From Enterococcus termitis (GTDB lineage Bacteria; Bacillota; Bacilli; Lactobacillales; Enterococcaceae), in NCBI RefSeq assembly GCF_001730305.1, contig NZ_MIJY01000034.1, positions 186,001-250,000 on the forward strand: DNA of 64,000 nucleotides, read 5' to 3'. A program made the translations under genes and the position numbers. Positions 45,432 through 57,387 of this stretch are shown one piece after another (within the stretch, counting starts at the first letter, position 1; every line of letters starts with the position of its first letter). The notes under the pieces were generated by a model. That model saw only the letters and a list, made by a program, of their open reading frames with translations. It was not told where the DNA came from and did not search any database.

Positions 45432-45476
45432 AAAAAAACAGCTCTACTGCCACTAAAAAGTGACGGAGAGCTGTTG
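45432..45476 (-). terminator. Terminator after bglA
   Basis: AACAGCTCT and AGAGCTGTT arms with an inner CCAC/GTG pair; on the minus strand they are followed by TTTTTTTA. It ends the beta-glucoside operon. Confidence 0.8.
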
Positions 45477-45482
45477 ATTGAC

Positions 45483-46949
<1,467 letters not shown>

Positions 46950-47013
46950 TTAACCTTCGCAGACTCTCTGCAAAGGATTCTAACAAAAATCAAAAAATAG
47001 TATCTTTTTTAAA

Positions 47014-48894
47014 TCAACGTACAATAGCTAAAAAGTCTTCTCCATGCAATACATCTGTCTGCTCCATGTCCAATACGTCTAGAAAATCTCCACTGTTTGT
47101 TACAACGATCGGTGTAACGATTGGATGACCAGCTGCTTTAATTTTATCAATATCAAAGCGGATCAATAGATCTCCTTGTTTTACTTTGTTTCCTTGTTTT
47201 GCAAGAATTTCAAAGCCGTCTCCATCCATTTCAACAGTATCCATACCAATGTGCATTAAAACTTCAGCACCATCAGCAGTTGTGATCCCCACAGCGTGTC
47301 CTGTCGGGAATAAAGTTGTGATCTCTCCATCAGCGGGCGCATAAAGTTCACCAACTGTAGGTTCTACGGCAATCCCTTTCCCTAAAGCACCTGATGAAAA
47401 CACTTGATCCTCTACCTTATTCAACGGAACGATCGTACCTGTTAAGGGACTTGTTAAAACAATTTTATCTTTTTTATTGTCATTTTTTATTTCTAAACTA
47501 TTAGTTGAACTAGTTTCATTTGCCGATTTTGTTTTATCGTCAAATTTTAAAATGAAAGTAAGTACAAAAGCTACAACAAACGCAATAACGATACCAATAA
47601 TTGCTGCAATAACGCCCGCCATACTTTTAGTGTCTTTTGGAATAAAGTTAGGTAAGCTAAACAATGTAGCTAATCCAAATGAATAATTTTTTACTTGACT
47701 GAAACCTACAAAAGCCGAACCGATTGCTCCACCAACACATGCTGCAATAAAAGGCTTTTTCAATGGTAGTGTAACACCATAAACCGCAGGCTCAGTAATA
47801 CCAAAAAGTGATGTAACCGTTGATGATAATGCCAACCCTTTTAATTTAACATCTTTTGTCATAAAGAAAACAGCTAAAGTTGCACCGCCTTGTGAAATAA
47901 CAGCTGGAATCAACAATGGCATCAATGTATCAACACCTCCGCCTGCTGGCGACAAGTTCAACATCATAATTGGAACAAAGCCCCAGTGCATCCCAAACAT
48001 TACAAAAACTTGCCATAAACCACCCATAACAGCTCCGGCAATCAAAGGACTAAATCCATAAATACCATTATACCCTTTTCCAAGAAAATCCCCAATTACT
48101 GTTCCAATAGGACCAATTGCAATAAATGTAACTGGTGCCATTACTAAAAATACACCTAGTGGAACAAAGATAATCTGTAAAAATGACGGGACAATTTTTT
48201 TAAAGAATTTTTCAACATAGCTTTGTACATATACCGCTAAAATGATCGGAATTACAGAGGATACGTAGCCCATTTGACCAATAATCACAGGTATTCCCAA
48301 AAAGCTTAAGGTTTCGCCGCCCAATCCATTGATTGTCGGATGTACCAACGCCATAGCCAAACAAACAGCTAAAAACTGATTCGTATTAAATTTCTTAGCA
48401 GCTGTAAATGCCAATAAAATTGGTAAATAAGTAAAAATGCCATCTGCAATTGAGAATAATACTACGTAAATACCGTCAGTTTCAGCTACCCAATTTAATG
48501 TAAGAGCCAGTGAAAGGAATCCCTTTAAAACCCCTGCTCCAGCCATTGCACCTAAGAAAGGCGTAAATATAGAAGAAATAATATCGATCAATTGATTAAA
48601 AACATTCCCTTTCGGTCCTTGCTCTTTTTCTCCACTATCTTCACCTAAACCGCTGTGTGCCATCAATTCTTTATAGACATCGCTAACATGACTGCCAATA
48701 ACCACTTGGTATTGTCCACCACTTCGAACAACTTGAATCACATCTGGATCTTGATTCAGTTTATCCGTTTCTGCCTTTTCCTCATCTTTTAATTTGAAAC
48801 GTAAGCGTGTTGCACAATGAACCACACTATTTACATTTTCTTCTCCGCCGACCATCGATAAAACGCGTTCAGCAATTTCTTGATTTTTACTCAT
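47014..48894 (-). CDS. bglP: Beta-glucoside PTS transporter, IIBCA
   Basis: 626 residues. The N-terminal EIIB domain has its phosphocysteine in VHCATRLRFKL (about residue 27). The EIIC membrane domain spans roughly 105-450, and the C-terminal EIIA(Glc-like) domain has histidines in TGHAVGI and LMHIGMDTV. It imports and phosphorylates beta-glucosides such as salicin or arbutin. Its message is controlled by a RAT/terminator pair at 48989-49098. Confidence 0.95.
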   Translation of the reverse strand: MSKNQEIAERVLSMVGGEENVNSVVHCATRLRFKLKDEEKAETDKLNQDPDVIQVVRSGGQYQVVIGSHVSDVYKELMAHSGLGEDSGEKEQGPKGNVFNQLIDIISSIFTPFLGAMAGAGVLKGFLSLALTLNWVAETDGIYVVLFSIADGIFTYLPILLAFTAAKKFNTNQFLAVCLAMALVHPTINGLGGETLSFLGIPVIIGQMGYVSSVIPIILAVYVQSYVEKFFKKIVPSFLQIIFVPLGVFLVMAPVTFIAIGPIGTVIGDFLGKGYNGIYGFSPLIAGAVMGGLWQVFVMFGMHWGFVPIMMLNLSPAGGGVDTLMPLLIPAVISQGGATLAVFFMTKDVKLKGLALSSTVTSLFGITEPAVYGVTLPLKKPFIAACVGGAIGSAFVGFSQVKNYSFGLATLFSLPNFIPKDTKSMAGVIAAIIGIVIAFVVAFVLTFILKFDDKTKSANETSSTNSLEIKNDNKKDKIVLTSPLTGTIVPLNKVEDQVFSSGALGKGIAVEPTVGELYAPADGEITTLFPTGHAVGITTADGAEVLMHIGMDTVEMDGDGFEILAKQGNKVKQGDLLIRFDIDKIKAAGHPIVTPIVVTNSGDFLDVLDMEQTDVLHGEDFLAIVR

Positions 48895-48988
48895 GTTTTT
48901 CTTCTCCTTTTCCTATTTATCAGGTGGATACATGTTTCCATGAAATGAATACAATAACACTATATCCGCTGTTTGATTTTTTTATATA

Positions 48989-49098
48989 AAAAAACCTAAA
49001 CTGAAAAAACAATATTCGTCTACACGTGTTGAAATATGCGTATAGATGAATCGTTTGTTTTTTCAATCTAGGTTTTGCCTGCTAATCAGTAACAATCC
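48989..49098 (-). promoter_or_regulatory. LicT/BglG antiterminator (RAT) and terminator before bglP
   Basis: The minus strand carries the conserved RAT GGATTGTTACTG...GCAGGCAAAACC (49071-49098). It overlaps the first arm of a long terminator whose other arm and T run lie at 48989-49012. Binding of LicT to the RAT would free transcription into bglP. Confidence 0.9.
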
Positions 49099-49131
49099 GC
49101 TACGATTGAATATAAATGAGTTATTTGTGTA

Positions 49132-49971
49132 TTACTTTTTATCTCCAACCACTCGTTGGATATGTATGGTCAGATAAATTTGTTCTGCTTTATCAATTGG
49201 TTTTTGATATGTTTTTACAAGATAATCATTGATTCGTTGAACCGATTGAAATGCTTTAGGATACTTACTTTGAATCAATTCATATAAAAAATCGTCTTCT
49301 TCATCATGGGCTTCATTTTGCAGATAACGCTGTGCGAAATATTGTAAATGCGTTACAATCCTTTGGTAGTTCAATGAATCTTCATCAAAGGGTTTCCCAA
49401 AATAACGACTAATGATTGTCAAGATATCACGGACCATTTCGGTTGCTGACATGGTTACTTCCATGTTGCCATTGGCCTGTTCACTGTTAACGATGTGAAA
49501 AGCAATAAATCCAGCTTCACTTTCTGAAAAATCAACTGCTAGCTTTTCTTTGATCAAAGCAACACCTTTTTTCGCAATCGCGAATTCTTTAGGATAAAAC
49601 TTTTTCGTCTCGAACATCAAAGGGTTAGGCATTTCAAGTCCCTCTTTTGCCCGCATGATCGCATAGTGAATATGATCAGTCAATGTTAAATAAATATTAG
49701 AGGAAAGTTCGATCCCTAAATCTGCCTCCGCCATATCGACGATTTTTTTAACGATTTCCACTTCTTCCAGTGGAATATCTGCAAACAGTTGTTGGAATTG
49801 TCCCGATGTGACAGAATCCTTCAAAACGAATTCTTTTTCAATAAAAGTCGGATCAATCAAATCACCAATCTTTTTCTGAAACGCTAGTCCTCGGCCCATA
49901 CAGACAATTTCTTCACCTGATTCATTTTTTGTCATAACGACATTGTTGTTTAAAATTTTCTCAATATACAT
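49132..49971 (-). CDS. licT: BglG/LicT family transcription antiterminator
   Basis: 279 residues from ATG 49971. The GTG four codons upstream lies inside the ribosome site AAAGGTGAGG. The N-terminal RNA-binding CAT domain starts MYIEKILNNNVVMTKNESGE. Two PRD domains follow (about 70-165 and 175-279) with PTS-phosphorylated histidines (LTDHIHYAI, AFHIVNSE, LTIHIQRV). It antiterminates its own message and that of bglP through the two RAT elements. Confidence 0.95.
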   Translation of the reverse strand: MYIEKILNNNVVMTKNESGEEIVCMGRGLAFQKKIGDLIDPTFIEKEFVLKDSVTSGQFQQLFADIPLEEVEIVKKIVDMAEADLGIELSSNIYLTLTDHIHYAIMRAKEGLEMPNPLMFETKKFYPKEFAIAKKGVALIKEKLAVDFSESEAGFIAFHIVNSEQANGNMEVTMSATEMVRDILTIISRYFGKPFDEDSLNYQRIVTHLQYFAQRYLQNEAHDEEDDFLYELIQSKYPKAFQSVQRINDYLVKTYQKPIDKAEQIYLTIHIQRVVGDKK

Positions 49972-50001
49972 AATGAACCTCACCTTTTACAAATACAAAT
50001 G

Positions 50002-50075
50002 AAAAAAACCTAGAATCTGCCCATTACAATCAATTACGGACGATTCAGGTTTTGCCTGCCGAACAGTAACAATCC
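50002..50075 (-). promoter_or_regulatory. RAT and terminator before licT
   Basis: RAT GGATTGTTACTG...GCAGGCAAAACC on the minus strand (50048-50075), followed by a terminator (arms near 50042-50053 and 50003-50016, then a T run). This gives autoregulation of licT. Confidence 0.9.
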
Positions 50076-50088
50076 TTAGTGCATGCAT

Positions 50089-50117
50089 AGCATAACATTA
50101 ATTTAAATTAGATGCAA
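50089..50117 (-). promoter_or_regulatory. licT-bglP-bglA promoter
   Basis: TTGCAT (50112-50117), a 17-bp spacer and TATGCT (50089-50094) on the minus strand, immediately upstream of the RAT. Confidence 0.7.
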
Positions 50118-50182
50118 CCCTTTTCAAAGAAAAATCTACTCATCTATTTTTTAGACAACTATTAAAAACTGTCAAAGACAGG

Positions 50183-50211
50183 TTGCAAAATCTAGAAAAT
50201 GGCGTTACAAT
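50183..50211 (+). promoter_or_regulatory. Promoter of the rhodanese-like gene
   Basis: TTGCAA (50183-50188), a 17-bp spacer and TACAAT (50206-50211), 40 bp before the start codon. A CTGTC-aaa-GACAG palindrome lies just upstream at 50170-50182. Confidence 0.6.
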
Positions 50212-50252
50212 CCTTTCCAGAGAATTAAAAATACGTTTAAAGGATGTCAATC

Positions 50253-50540
50253 ATGTTTGAATCAATGTCAGTGTTAGATTTTACAACTCTTTATAATGAA
50301 GACGAACTTAATGTCATCGATATTCGCGAAACAGACGCTTTCTTACAAAAACACTTAGCCCATTCGATTTCATTACCAGCGACGGTTTTACCGAATATGT
50401 TAGATCAACTCGATAAAGACAAAACCTATCATATCATTAGTAATGGCGGCCGTCGTTCTGAAACGATCGCAGCTTTTATGACTGCTAAAGGCTATCATGC
50501 AGTCCACGTTATTGGAGGAATGGACTCCCTCTCACTGTAG
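50253..50540 (+). CDS. Rhodanese-like single-domain protein lacking the catalytic Cys
   Basis: 95 residues from ATG 50253 with AAAGGA upstream; the ATG at 50244 lies within the ribosome site. The rhodanese fold is evident: VIDIRETDAFLQKHLAHSISLP and the C-terminal VIGGMDSL. The active-site loop, normally CxxGxRS, reads SNGGRRS, with AGT (Ser) where Cys should be. It is therefore unlikely to be a sulfurtransferase and may be a binding or regulatory relic. It forms its own transcription unit. Confidence 0.8.
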   Translation: MFESMSVLDFTTLYNEDELNVIDIRETDAFLQKHLAHSISLPATVLPNMLDQLDKDKTYHIISNGGRRSETIAAFMTAKGYHAVHVIGGMDSLSL

Positions 50541-50548
50541 TTTTTTTA

Positions 50549-50587
50549 GTATCCAGACGTTTCTTGCGCTGGATACTTTTTTATTTT
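50549..50587 (+). terminator. Terminator after the rhodanese-like gene
   Basis: GTATCCAG...CTGGATAC (50549-50576) with an inner CG pair, then TTTTTTATTTT. Confidence 0.85.
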
Positions 50588-50631
50588 AGAGAACTATATA
50601 AAATATTTTTTATATAAGTTGCACAAAAACA

Positions 50632-50660
50632 TTGCTTTTCTTACTTTTTATTAGTAAAAT
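50632..50660 (+). promoter_or_regulatory. azoA promoter with TTACT-N7-AGTAA operator
   Basis: TTGCTT (50632-50637), a 17-bp spacer and TAAAAT (50655-50660). The inverted repeat TTACT-N7-AGTAA (50641-50657) fills the spacer. Its layout resembles sites of HxlR-type redox repressors that control azoreductases in Bacillus (inference). Confidence 0.5.
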
Positions 50661-50696
50661 AAGATTGCTTATAAATAATGATACTTCGGTATTTAA

Positions 50697-51329
<633 letters not shown>

Positions 51330-51360
51330 TAGCAAGAGCCATTATAGAATTCCATAAAAG

Positions 51361-51411
51361 ACAGCGAGAAAAAAGCATTTAGCTCCGAAAGAGTGGCTTT
51401 TTTCTCGCTGT
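51361..51411 (+). terminator. Terminator after azoA
   Basis: Perfect 16-bp arms (51361-51376, 51396-51411; core GCGAGAAAAAAGC) followed by TTCTTT. Confidence 0.85.
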
Positions 51412-51444
51412 TTCTTTAGAGTTTTTTTTGATTTTAAGGTACAT

Positions 51445-51500
51445 AAAAAGCACATACCTGAGTGAGTGGAAGGAATCCAATCATACAGGCGTGTGCTTTT
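51445..51500 (-). terminator. Hairpin, probable terminator of the AI-2E permease unit
   Basis: Arms AAAAAGCACA..CCTG (about 51445-51460) and CAGGCGTGTGCTTTT (51485-51500). On the minus strand the second arm ends in TTTTT. The T tail is short and the loop long (24 nt). Confidence 0.45.
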
Positions 51501-51614
51501 GTATTTAAAAATAGACCATCAATCAAACAAGTTTCCTGCTAAACATGAAAAAGCATATCTAAAAAACGATCTTATATTCCTTTTTCATTTTACAGACTGG
51601 GCTTTCTCAATCTC

Positions 51615-52796
51615 TTATGACGGAGGATTCTCTTCCTCTTGTTTAATTGACCCATCTTCATGATACAAGCTAGATACGTTTTTATACCACTCGAATACAT
51701 GTGTAATAATAACTTTGGCTGCTGCGTATACTGGAATTCCTAAAATCACGCCAACAACACCAAACAACTTTCCTGAGGTCAACAGCACTACCAAAATGGT
51801 TACAGGATGGATATCTAATTGACTTCCCAAAACAAGCGGAGAAATCACTCGTCCTTCGATCGTTTGCTCAATGACAAACACCACTAATACTTTCACTAAT
51901 AATACTGGTCCGCCAACAATGCCCAAGAAAATAGCTGGGATCATTGCTAAAAATGAACCTAAATAAGGAATCAAATTCAAGAAACCAGCCGTTATACCTA
52001 ACGTGATCGCATAATCAAGACCAATAAATGAAAAGCCTAAAATAAACATCACAGCAACGGCAAAAGCGACTGTCAACTGCCCACGAATGTAAGAAGAGAC
52101 CTGTTCATTTACTTCAACCAACACTTTCAATGTAGGCTTGCGCATTCTATTTGGTAAAAACTTCATTAAGTAAGGTGCTAACTGTTTACCATCTTTCAAA
52201 AGATAGAACAAGATAAACGGCATGGTCACAATAGCAACGACTACCGTAGCAACCGCCCCCACAAAACTACCTAAGCCCTGCACAGTAAACGTAGAAATAT
52301 TACGAATAATATCGCCTAAAGAACTGGTCAATTTATCGCCCATATCCTCTAATTGTGTCCGGAATTGTTCAAAGAATGGGTCACTTAAGATTTCCTGCAT
52401 CTTCTTATCGATCGTATCGATATATTGAGGAAAATGATTACCAAAACTAATCGTCTGCTCTTGAATTTTTGGAACGATCACAACGATCCCCCAAATGATC
52501 AAGGCAACTACCAGAATAAATAACCCAATGATGCTCCAAATTCGGGGGATTTTCTTCTTTTCAAGATAATCAACGACTGGATTCATCAAATAATAAAGAA
52601 TGCCCGCCATAATCAACGGCAAGCCCACAACAGCAATAAACTGCCATACAGGCGTAAACAAATATGATACTTTGGTAAAAACTAAAATAATCAATAAAAT
52701 CAGTAACACGATCAACAAAGCGGTAACGACTTGATTATTTAAAAACCAACGCCAGAACCATGAAAATCGTTTCTCTTTTTCTTTTTCATCACTCAT
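51615..52796 (-). CDS. AI-2E family (UPF0118) membrane transporter
   Basis: 393 residues with about seven or eight hydrophobic segments. The family's C-terminal pore motif lies around NLIPYLGSFLAMIPA and the EGRVISPLVLGSQLDIHPV stretch. The family contains putative AI-2 exporters and Na+/H+ antiporters, so the substrate is open. It starts 4 bp after the end of the glucitol-IIA-like gene, with which it forms an operon. Confidence 0.85.
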   Translation of the reverse strand: MSDEKEKEKRFSWFWRWFLNNQVVTALLIVLLILLIILVFTKVSYLFTPVWQFIAVVGLPLIMAGILYYLMNPVVDYLEKKKIPRIWSIIGLFILVVALIIWGIVVIVPKIQEQTISFGNHFPQYIDTIDKKMQEILSDPFFEQFRTQLEDMGDKLTSSLGDIIRNISTFTVQGLGSFVGAVATVVVAIVTMPFILFYLLKDGKQLAPYLMKFLPNRMRKPTLKVLVEVNEQVSSYIRGQLTVAFAVAVMFILGFSFIGLDYAITLGITAGFLNLIPYLGSFLAMIPAIFLGIVGGPVLLVKVLVVFVIEQTIEGRVISPLVLGSQLDIHPVTILVVLLTSGKLFGVVGVILGIPVYAAAKVIITHVFEWYKNVSSLYHEDGSIKQEEENPPS

Positions 52797-52800
52797 TTAC

Positions 52801-53163
52801 TCACACTCCTGAAGACACGTATTCGATTTCTGAGCCAACTTGAATCGTTGGCAAGGTTTTAGGAGTAAGATACAAGCCATTAACAATCGCATCCTCCTTG
52901 GGAACATCAGCAAAAACCAATGTCACATGAGAAATACTCTTTAAATTATCATTAGCGAATGAACCCACATGACGAATCGTATATTCTTGTCCGTCTATCT
53001 TAAGTGTATCGCCCTCTTTCATGGTTAATGATGGGGCATCTTGAAACTTTTGAATCACGGAATATTCTTTCAGTCCTTCTGTTGCACTCTCGCCAAACAG
53101 AATGATCATCGGTTCTTTTTCATCTAGTGCTTTGGCACCTATTTCAGTAACTACAGCTTTCAT
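52801..53163 (-). CDS. Glucitol/sorbitol PTS IIA-like protein without phospho-His
   Basis: 120 residues of the PTSIIA_gut family (SrlB): IGAKALDEKEPMIILFGESA, VGSFANDNLKSISHVTLVF. In E. coli SrlB the phosphorylated residue is His43 in EFCFIH; the aligned stretch here is EYSVIQ, with Gln38 (CAA). No IIB/IIC genes are nearby. It is probably not a phosphotransfer protein and may act with the AI-2E permease encoded directly downstream. Confidence 0.8.
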   Translation of the reverse strand: MKAVVTEIGAKALDEKEPMIILFGESATEGLKEYSVIQKFQDAPSLTMKEGDTLKIDGQEYTIRHVGSFANDNLKSISHVTLVFADVPKEDAIVNGLYLTPKTLPTIQVGSEIEYVSSGV

Positions 53164-53283
53164 TGTATTCTCTCCCTTTCACCTATTAGTCACTCTTAAT
53201 TATAACATAGAACATTTTTTCTGATTCAATAATTTGAGTCAAAGTCCACACTGTCTTCTATTCGTTCACTTAATTGCAAAATG

Positions 53284-53322
53284 AAAAAATCACCACAAAC
53301 AAATAAACTGCTTGTGATGATT
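53284..53322 (-). terminator. Terminator after epuA
   Basis: ATCATCACAA and TTTGTGGTGAT arms on the minus strand followed by TTTTTTC, 6 bp beyond the epuA stop. Confidence 0.75.
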
Positions 53323-53327
53323 ATAAA

Positions 53328-53507
53328 TTATGATTTAAAAAAGTCTAGAATATGAGTCCAAATTTCTTCTTTGAACACATCTTTTGGATTTCCTCCGCCA
53401 ATTACTCCGTAACCAATCATTGTGCCGGCCACAAATAAAATAATCACTAAAGAAATCACTACTAAAACTTTCAACAAAGTCACTATAATATAGCGTGTCG
53501 AACTCAT
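53328..53507 (-). CDS. epuA: EpuA-family small membrane protein
   Basis: 59 residues: one N-terminal transmembrane helix (about 6-31, VTLLKVLVVISLVIILFV) followed by GTMIGYGVIGGGNP and a short polar tail ending HILDFFKS. The GGTMIGYG-IGGGNP pattern and the location directly after murA match EpuA (sometimes annotated as an RNA polymerase beta-related protein), known next to murA in streptococci. The start at 53507 has AAAGGGG upstream, and the gene lies 14 bp after murA. Function unknown. Confidence 0.82.
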   Translation of the reverse strand: MSSTRYIIVTLLKVLVVISLVIILFVAGTMIGYGVIGGGNPKDVFKEEIWTHILDFFKS

Positions 53508-53521
53508 ATCTTTTTCCCCTT

Positions 53522-54820
53522 TTAACTAATTGCAGAAAGTGTTTTTTCAACTACTTTTTCGTCGTCTACGCGTTCCACTTTGGCTCCAAGTTTTTGAAGT
53601 TTTTCATGGAATTTATAATAACCACGGTCTAAATATTCTAAATGTGATACACGTGTGATTCCTTCTGCTCGCAATCCAACTAAAATCAATGCCGCTGCTG
53701 CACGTAAATCGGTTGCTTCAACTGCAGCCCCTTGTAATGCTTGTGTACCATTGATGATCGCAACATTGCCATCGATCTTCACATCAGCATTCATTCGTTG
53801 CATTTCTTCTAAATGTTGGAAACGATTTTCAAAAACAGTTTCAGTAATCACGCTTGATCCATCAGCAACCATTTGCATTGCTGTCATTTGTGCTTGCATG
53901 TCTGTTGGAAAACCAGGGTGAGGTAAGGTTTTAACATCTGTTGGTTTGATTACTTCTGGACCAACCACACGTAGTCCACCCTTTTCTTCACGAATCACAG
54001 CACCCATTTCAGTCAATTTAGAAATCAATGGACGATTATGCTCTGGAATGGCTTCTTCGATCAACACATTTCCTTGTGTCATCGCAGCAGCAACCATGAA
54101 CGTACCCGCTTCGATACGATCTTGTACGATCGAATGCTCCACTGCATGAAGTTTGTCTACGCCTTCGATACGCATCGTTTCAGTACCAGCACCAAAGATC
54201 TTAGCGCCCATTTTATTAAGAACGTTTGCCAAATCAACGATTTCTGGTTCTCTGGCAACATTTTCGATCACGGTCATGCCTTTTGCCTTAACGGCAGCCA
54301 TCATGATATTTTGAGTTGCTCCCACACTTGGGAAATCTAAATAAATCGTGTTACCAATCAATTCATCTGCAATAGCTTCGATGTAGCCATTTTTTTGGAT
54401 GATCGTCGCACCTAATGCTTGAAATCCTTTTAAATGCAAATCAATTGGTCGTTTGCCGATTGCACAGCCACCTGGCATTGCCACTTTAGCGTGACCATTA
54501 CGAGCTAACAATGGACCCATAACGACGATTGAGGCTCTCATCTGACTAACATATTCATAATTTGCTTCGATGCCTAACGGTTTTGTTGCATCTATGGTCA
54601 CTTGGTTCAAGTCTTCATTAAAATCTACATCTACATTTAAGTGTTTAATTACTTGATTCATTGTAAATACGTCAGAAAGGATCGGCACATTATTTAAAGT
54701 TGTTGTTCCTTCTTCCGCTAATAAGGTTGCAGCTAAAATAGGTAATACCGCATTTTTAGCCCCTTCGATCTTCACAGTTCCTTTTAATTGGTTACCACCA
54801 TGAACAATAATTTGTTCCAT
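53522..54820 (-). CDS. murA: UDP-N-acetylglucosamine 1-carboxyvinyltransferase
   Basis: 432 residues. It transfers enolpyruvate from PEP to UDP-GlcNAc, the first committed step of peptidoglycan synthesis, and is the fosfomycin target. The catalytic cysteine is in [15 protein letters not shown] (about residue 117) and the N-terminus [24 protein letters not shown] is typical (quoted in part). Low-GC Gram-positives carry two paralogues; the position downstream of the atp operon and DUF1146 gene points to the MurA1/MurAA type. Confidence 0.95.
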   Translation of the reverse strand: MEQIIVHGGNQLKGTVKIEGAKNAVLPILAATLLAEEGTTTLNNVPILSDVFTMNQVIKHLNVDVDFNEDLNQVTIDATKPLGIEANYEYVSQMRASIVVMGPLLARNGHAKVAMPGGCAIGKRPIDLHLKGFQALGATIIQKNGYIEAIADELIGNTIYLDFPSVGATQNIMMAAVKAKGMTVIENVAREPEIVDLANVLNKMGAKIFGAGTETMRIEGVDKLHAVEHSIVQDRIEAGTFMVAAAMTQGNVLIEEAIPEHNRPLISKLTEMGAVIREEKGGLRVVGPEVIKPTDVKTLPHPGFPTDMQAQMTAMQMVADGSSVITETVFENRFQHLEEMQRMNADVKIDGNVAIINGTQALQGAAVEATDLRAAAALILVGLRAEGITRVSHLEYLDRGYYKFHEKLQKLGAKVERVDDEKVVEKTLSAIS

Positions 54821-54925
54821 TTTGTTCCCCCCAAAAAAGTTAGAGTTGGATGTCTCAATCCAAAATCTTTTCTATTATACCACTATTTTATAAAAATTAG
54901 TACCTTTTCTTTTCAGTATCTAGCT

Positions 54926-55162
54926 TTATTGGAAAAATACGCTAAATAAGTTACGACATAACGCAAGAAATTCCAAAAAAAATGAACTTACTGTAAACCC
55001 AATCGCAATTGAAAAAAGTACGACTAGTAACCGAACTTGATTCGTTTGATGAGCTTTAAAAAACTGTTCGATCCGAATGGACTGCATCGCCCAAAAACTC
55101 ACATAAATAAACATCATATGACAAATGATTCGAATCAAAGCATCAATACCATAAAATTGCAT
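54926..55162 (-). CDS. DUF1146 (YwzB-like) membrane protein
   Basis: 78 residues from ATG 55162 (AAAGGAG). Two transmembrane segments (about 6-25 and 44-66) with ALIRIICHMMFIYVSFWAMQ as family signature. It is conserved between atpC and murA across low-GC Gram-positives. Function unknown; the genomic linkage suggests a tie to membrane energetics or the cell envelope. From the gene to 55420 I see no other gene, only a probable promoter region. Confidence 0.8.
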   Translation of the reverse strand: MQFYGIDALIRIICHMMFIYVSFWAMQSIRIEQFFKAHQTNQVRLLVVLFSIAIGFTVSSFFLEFLALCRNLFSVFFQ

Positions 55163-55422
55163 ATCTTTCTCCTTTATCATAAAACCAAAACAAGTTGCTC
55201 ACCACTGACTCTTAAAGCCAGTGAACCATAATAGTGGAAAAAACTATCTGTTCCTAAAAACAACATGGTTCTTTTGAACACTCCAGCCTTGTTCTATAAA
55301 AATCACTTCATAAAACGAGGTAATAAAATAAGTTTATCACAAATAATCAAAAACAAAAAATAATGTTTCTTATTTCTATGATAAATTTTCTTTTTAATAA
55401 CATAGATGAGGGCGTTTTTCAC

Positions 55423-55492
55423 AAAAAAAAAGCGTTAGGCGCATGGTAACTCTAGCATTCACTTAGAGTTGACCATTCGTCCTAGCCGCTTA
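55423..55492 (-). terminator. Terminator of the atp operon
   Basis: Long interrupted stem on the minus strand (AAGCGGCTAGG...ATGGTCAACTCTA with TAGAGTTACCAT...CCTAACGCTT) followed by nine T residues, just after the atpC stop. Confidence 0.9.
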
Positions 55493-55496
55493 AATT

Positions 55497-55916
55497 TTAC
55501 GTATGTTTTGATACATTGATCCGATTGATTGCACGATGCAGCGCAACCGTTGCGCGGCGTAATTCATCTGTGTTTGAATTTTCCTTCGCTTTTTCGATCA
55601 TGCGTTCAGCACGTTGTTTTGCACGTTCTGCCCGACTAACATCAATGTCTCTTTCGCGTTCTGCACTATCAGCGATGATCGAGATAATATCATCACGAAC
55701 TTCCATGATACCACCATTGACTGCGATCCAGTCGACGTGAGTATCGGAATCGGTTCTTTTCACTCGAACCTCATCGATCGCTAAAGGAACAATGATCGGC
55801 GCATGTTTTGGCAAAATACCAATTTCACCGTCCGTTGTTTTAGCTACGACGATTGTTGCTCGGTGATCATAAACTAAACCATCGGGAGTAACCACATTTA
55901 CAGTCAAACAGTCCAT
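55497..55916 (-). CDS. atpC: F1Fo ATP synthase epsilon subunit
   Basis: 139 residues. N-terminal beta-barrel ([34 protein letters not shown]) and C-terminal helical hairpin rich in Arg/Lys/Glu. It forms the central stalk with gamma and can inhibit ATP hydrolysis. Last gene of the operon, 15 bp after atpD. Confidence 0.96.
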   Translation of the reverse strand: MDCLTVNVVTPDGLVYDHRATIVVAKTTDGEIGILPKHAPIIVPLAIDEVRVKRTDSDTHVDWIAVNGGIMEVRDDIISIIADSAERERDIDVSRAERAKQRAERMIEKAKENSNTDELRRATVALHRAINRINVSKHT

Positions 55917-55931
55917 CTGTGTTCCCTCCTT

Positions 55932-57371
<1,440 letters not shown>

Positions 57372-57387
57372 TTAAAACCTGTCTTTC

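Noticed and set aside
50600-50626. AT palindrome upstream of azoA as a fourth copy of the SDMH palindrome
   Set aside because: It shares the AAAATATTTTTTAT core but lacks the flanking CTA/TAG ends, and azoA is unrelated in function; probably AT-rich background.
53335-53550. 71-codon minus-strand frame after murA
   Set aside because: It is out of frame with the 59-codon EpuA-like gene, overlaps the murA end and has a composition unlike a real protein.
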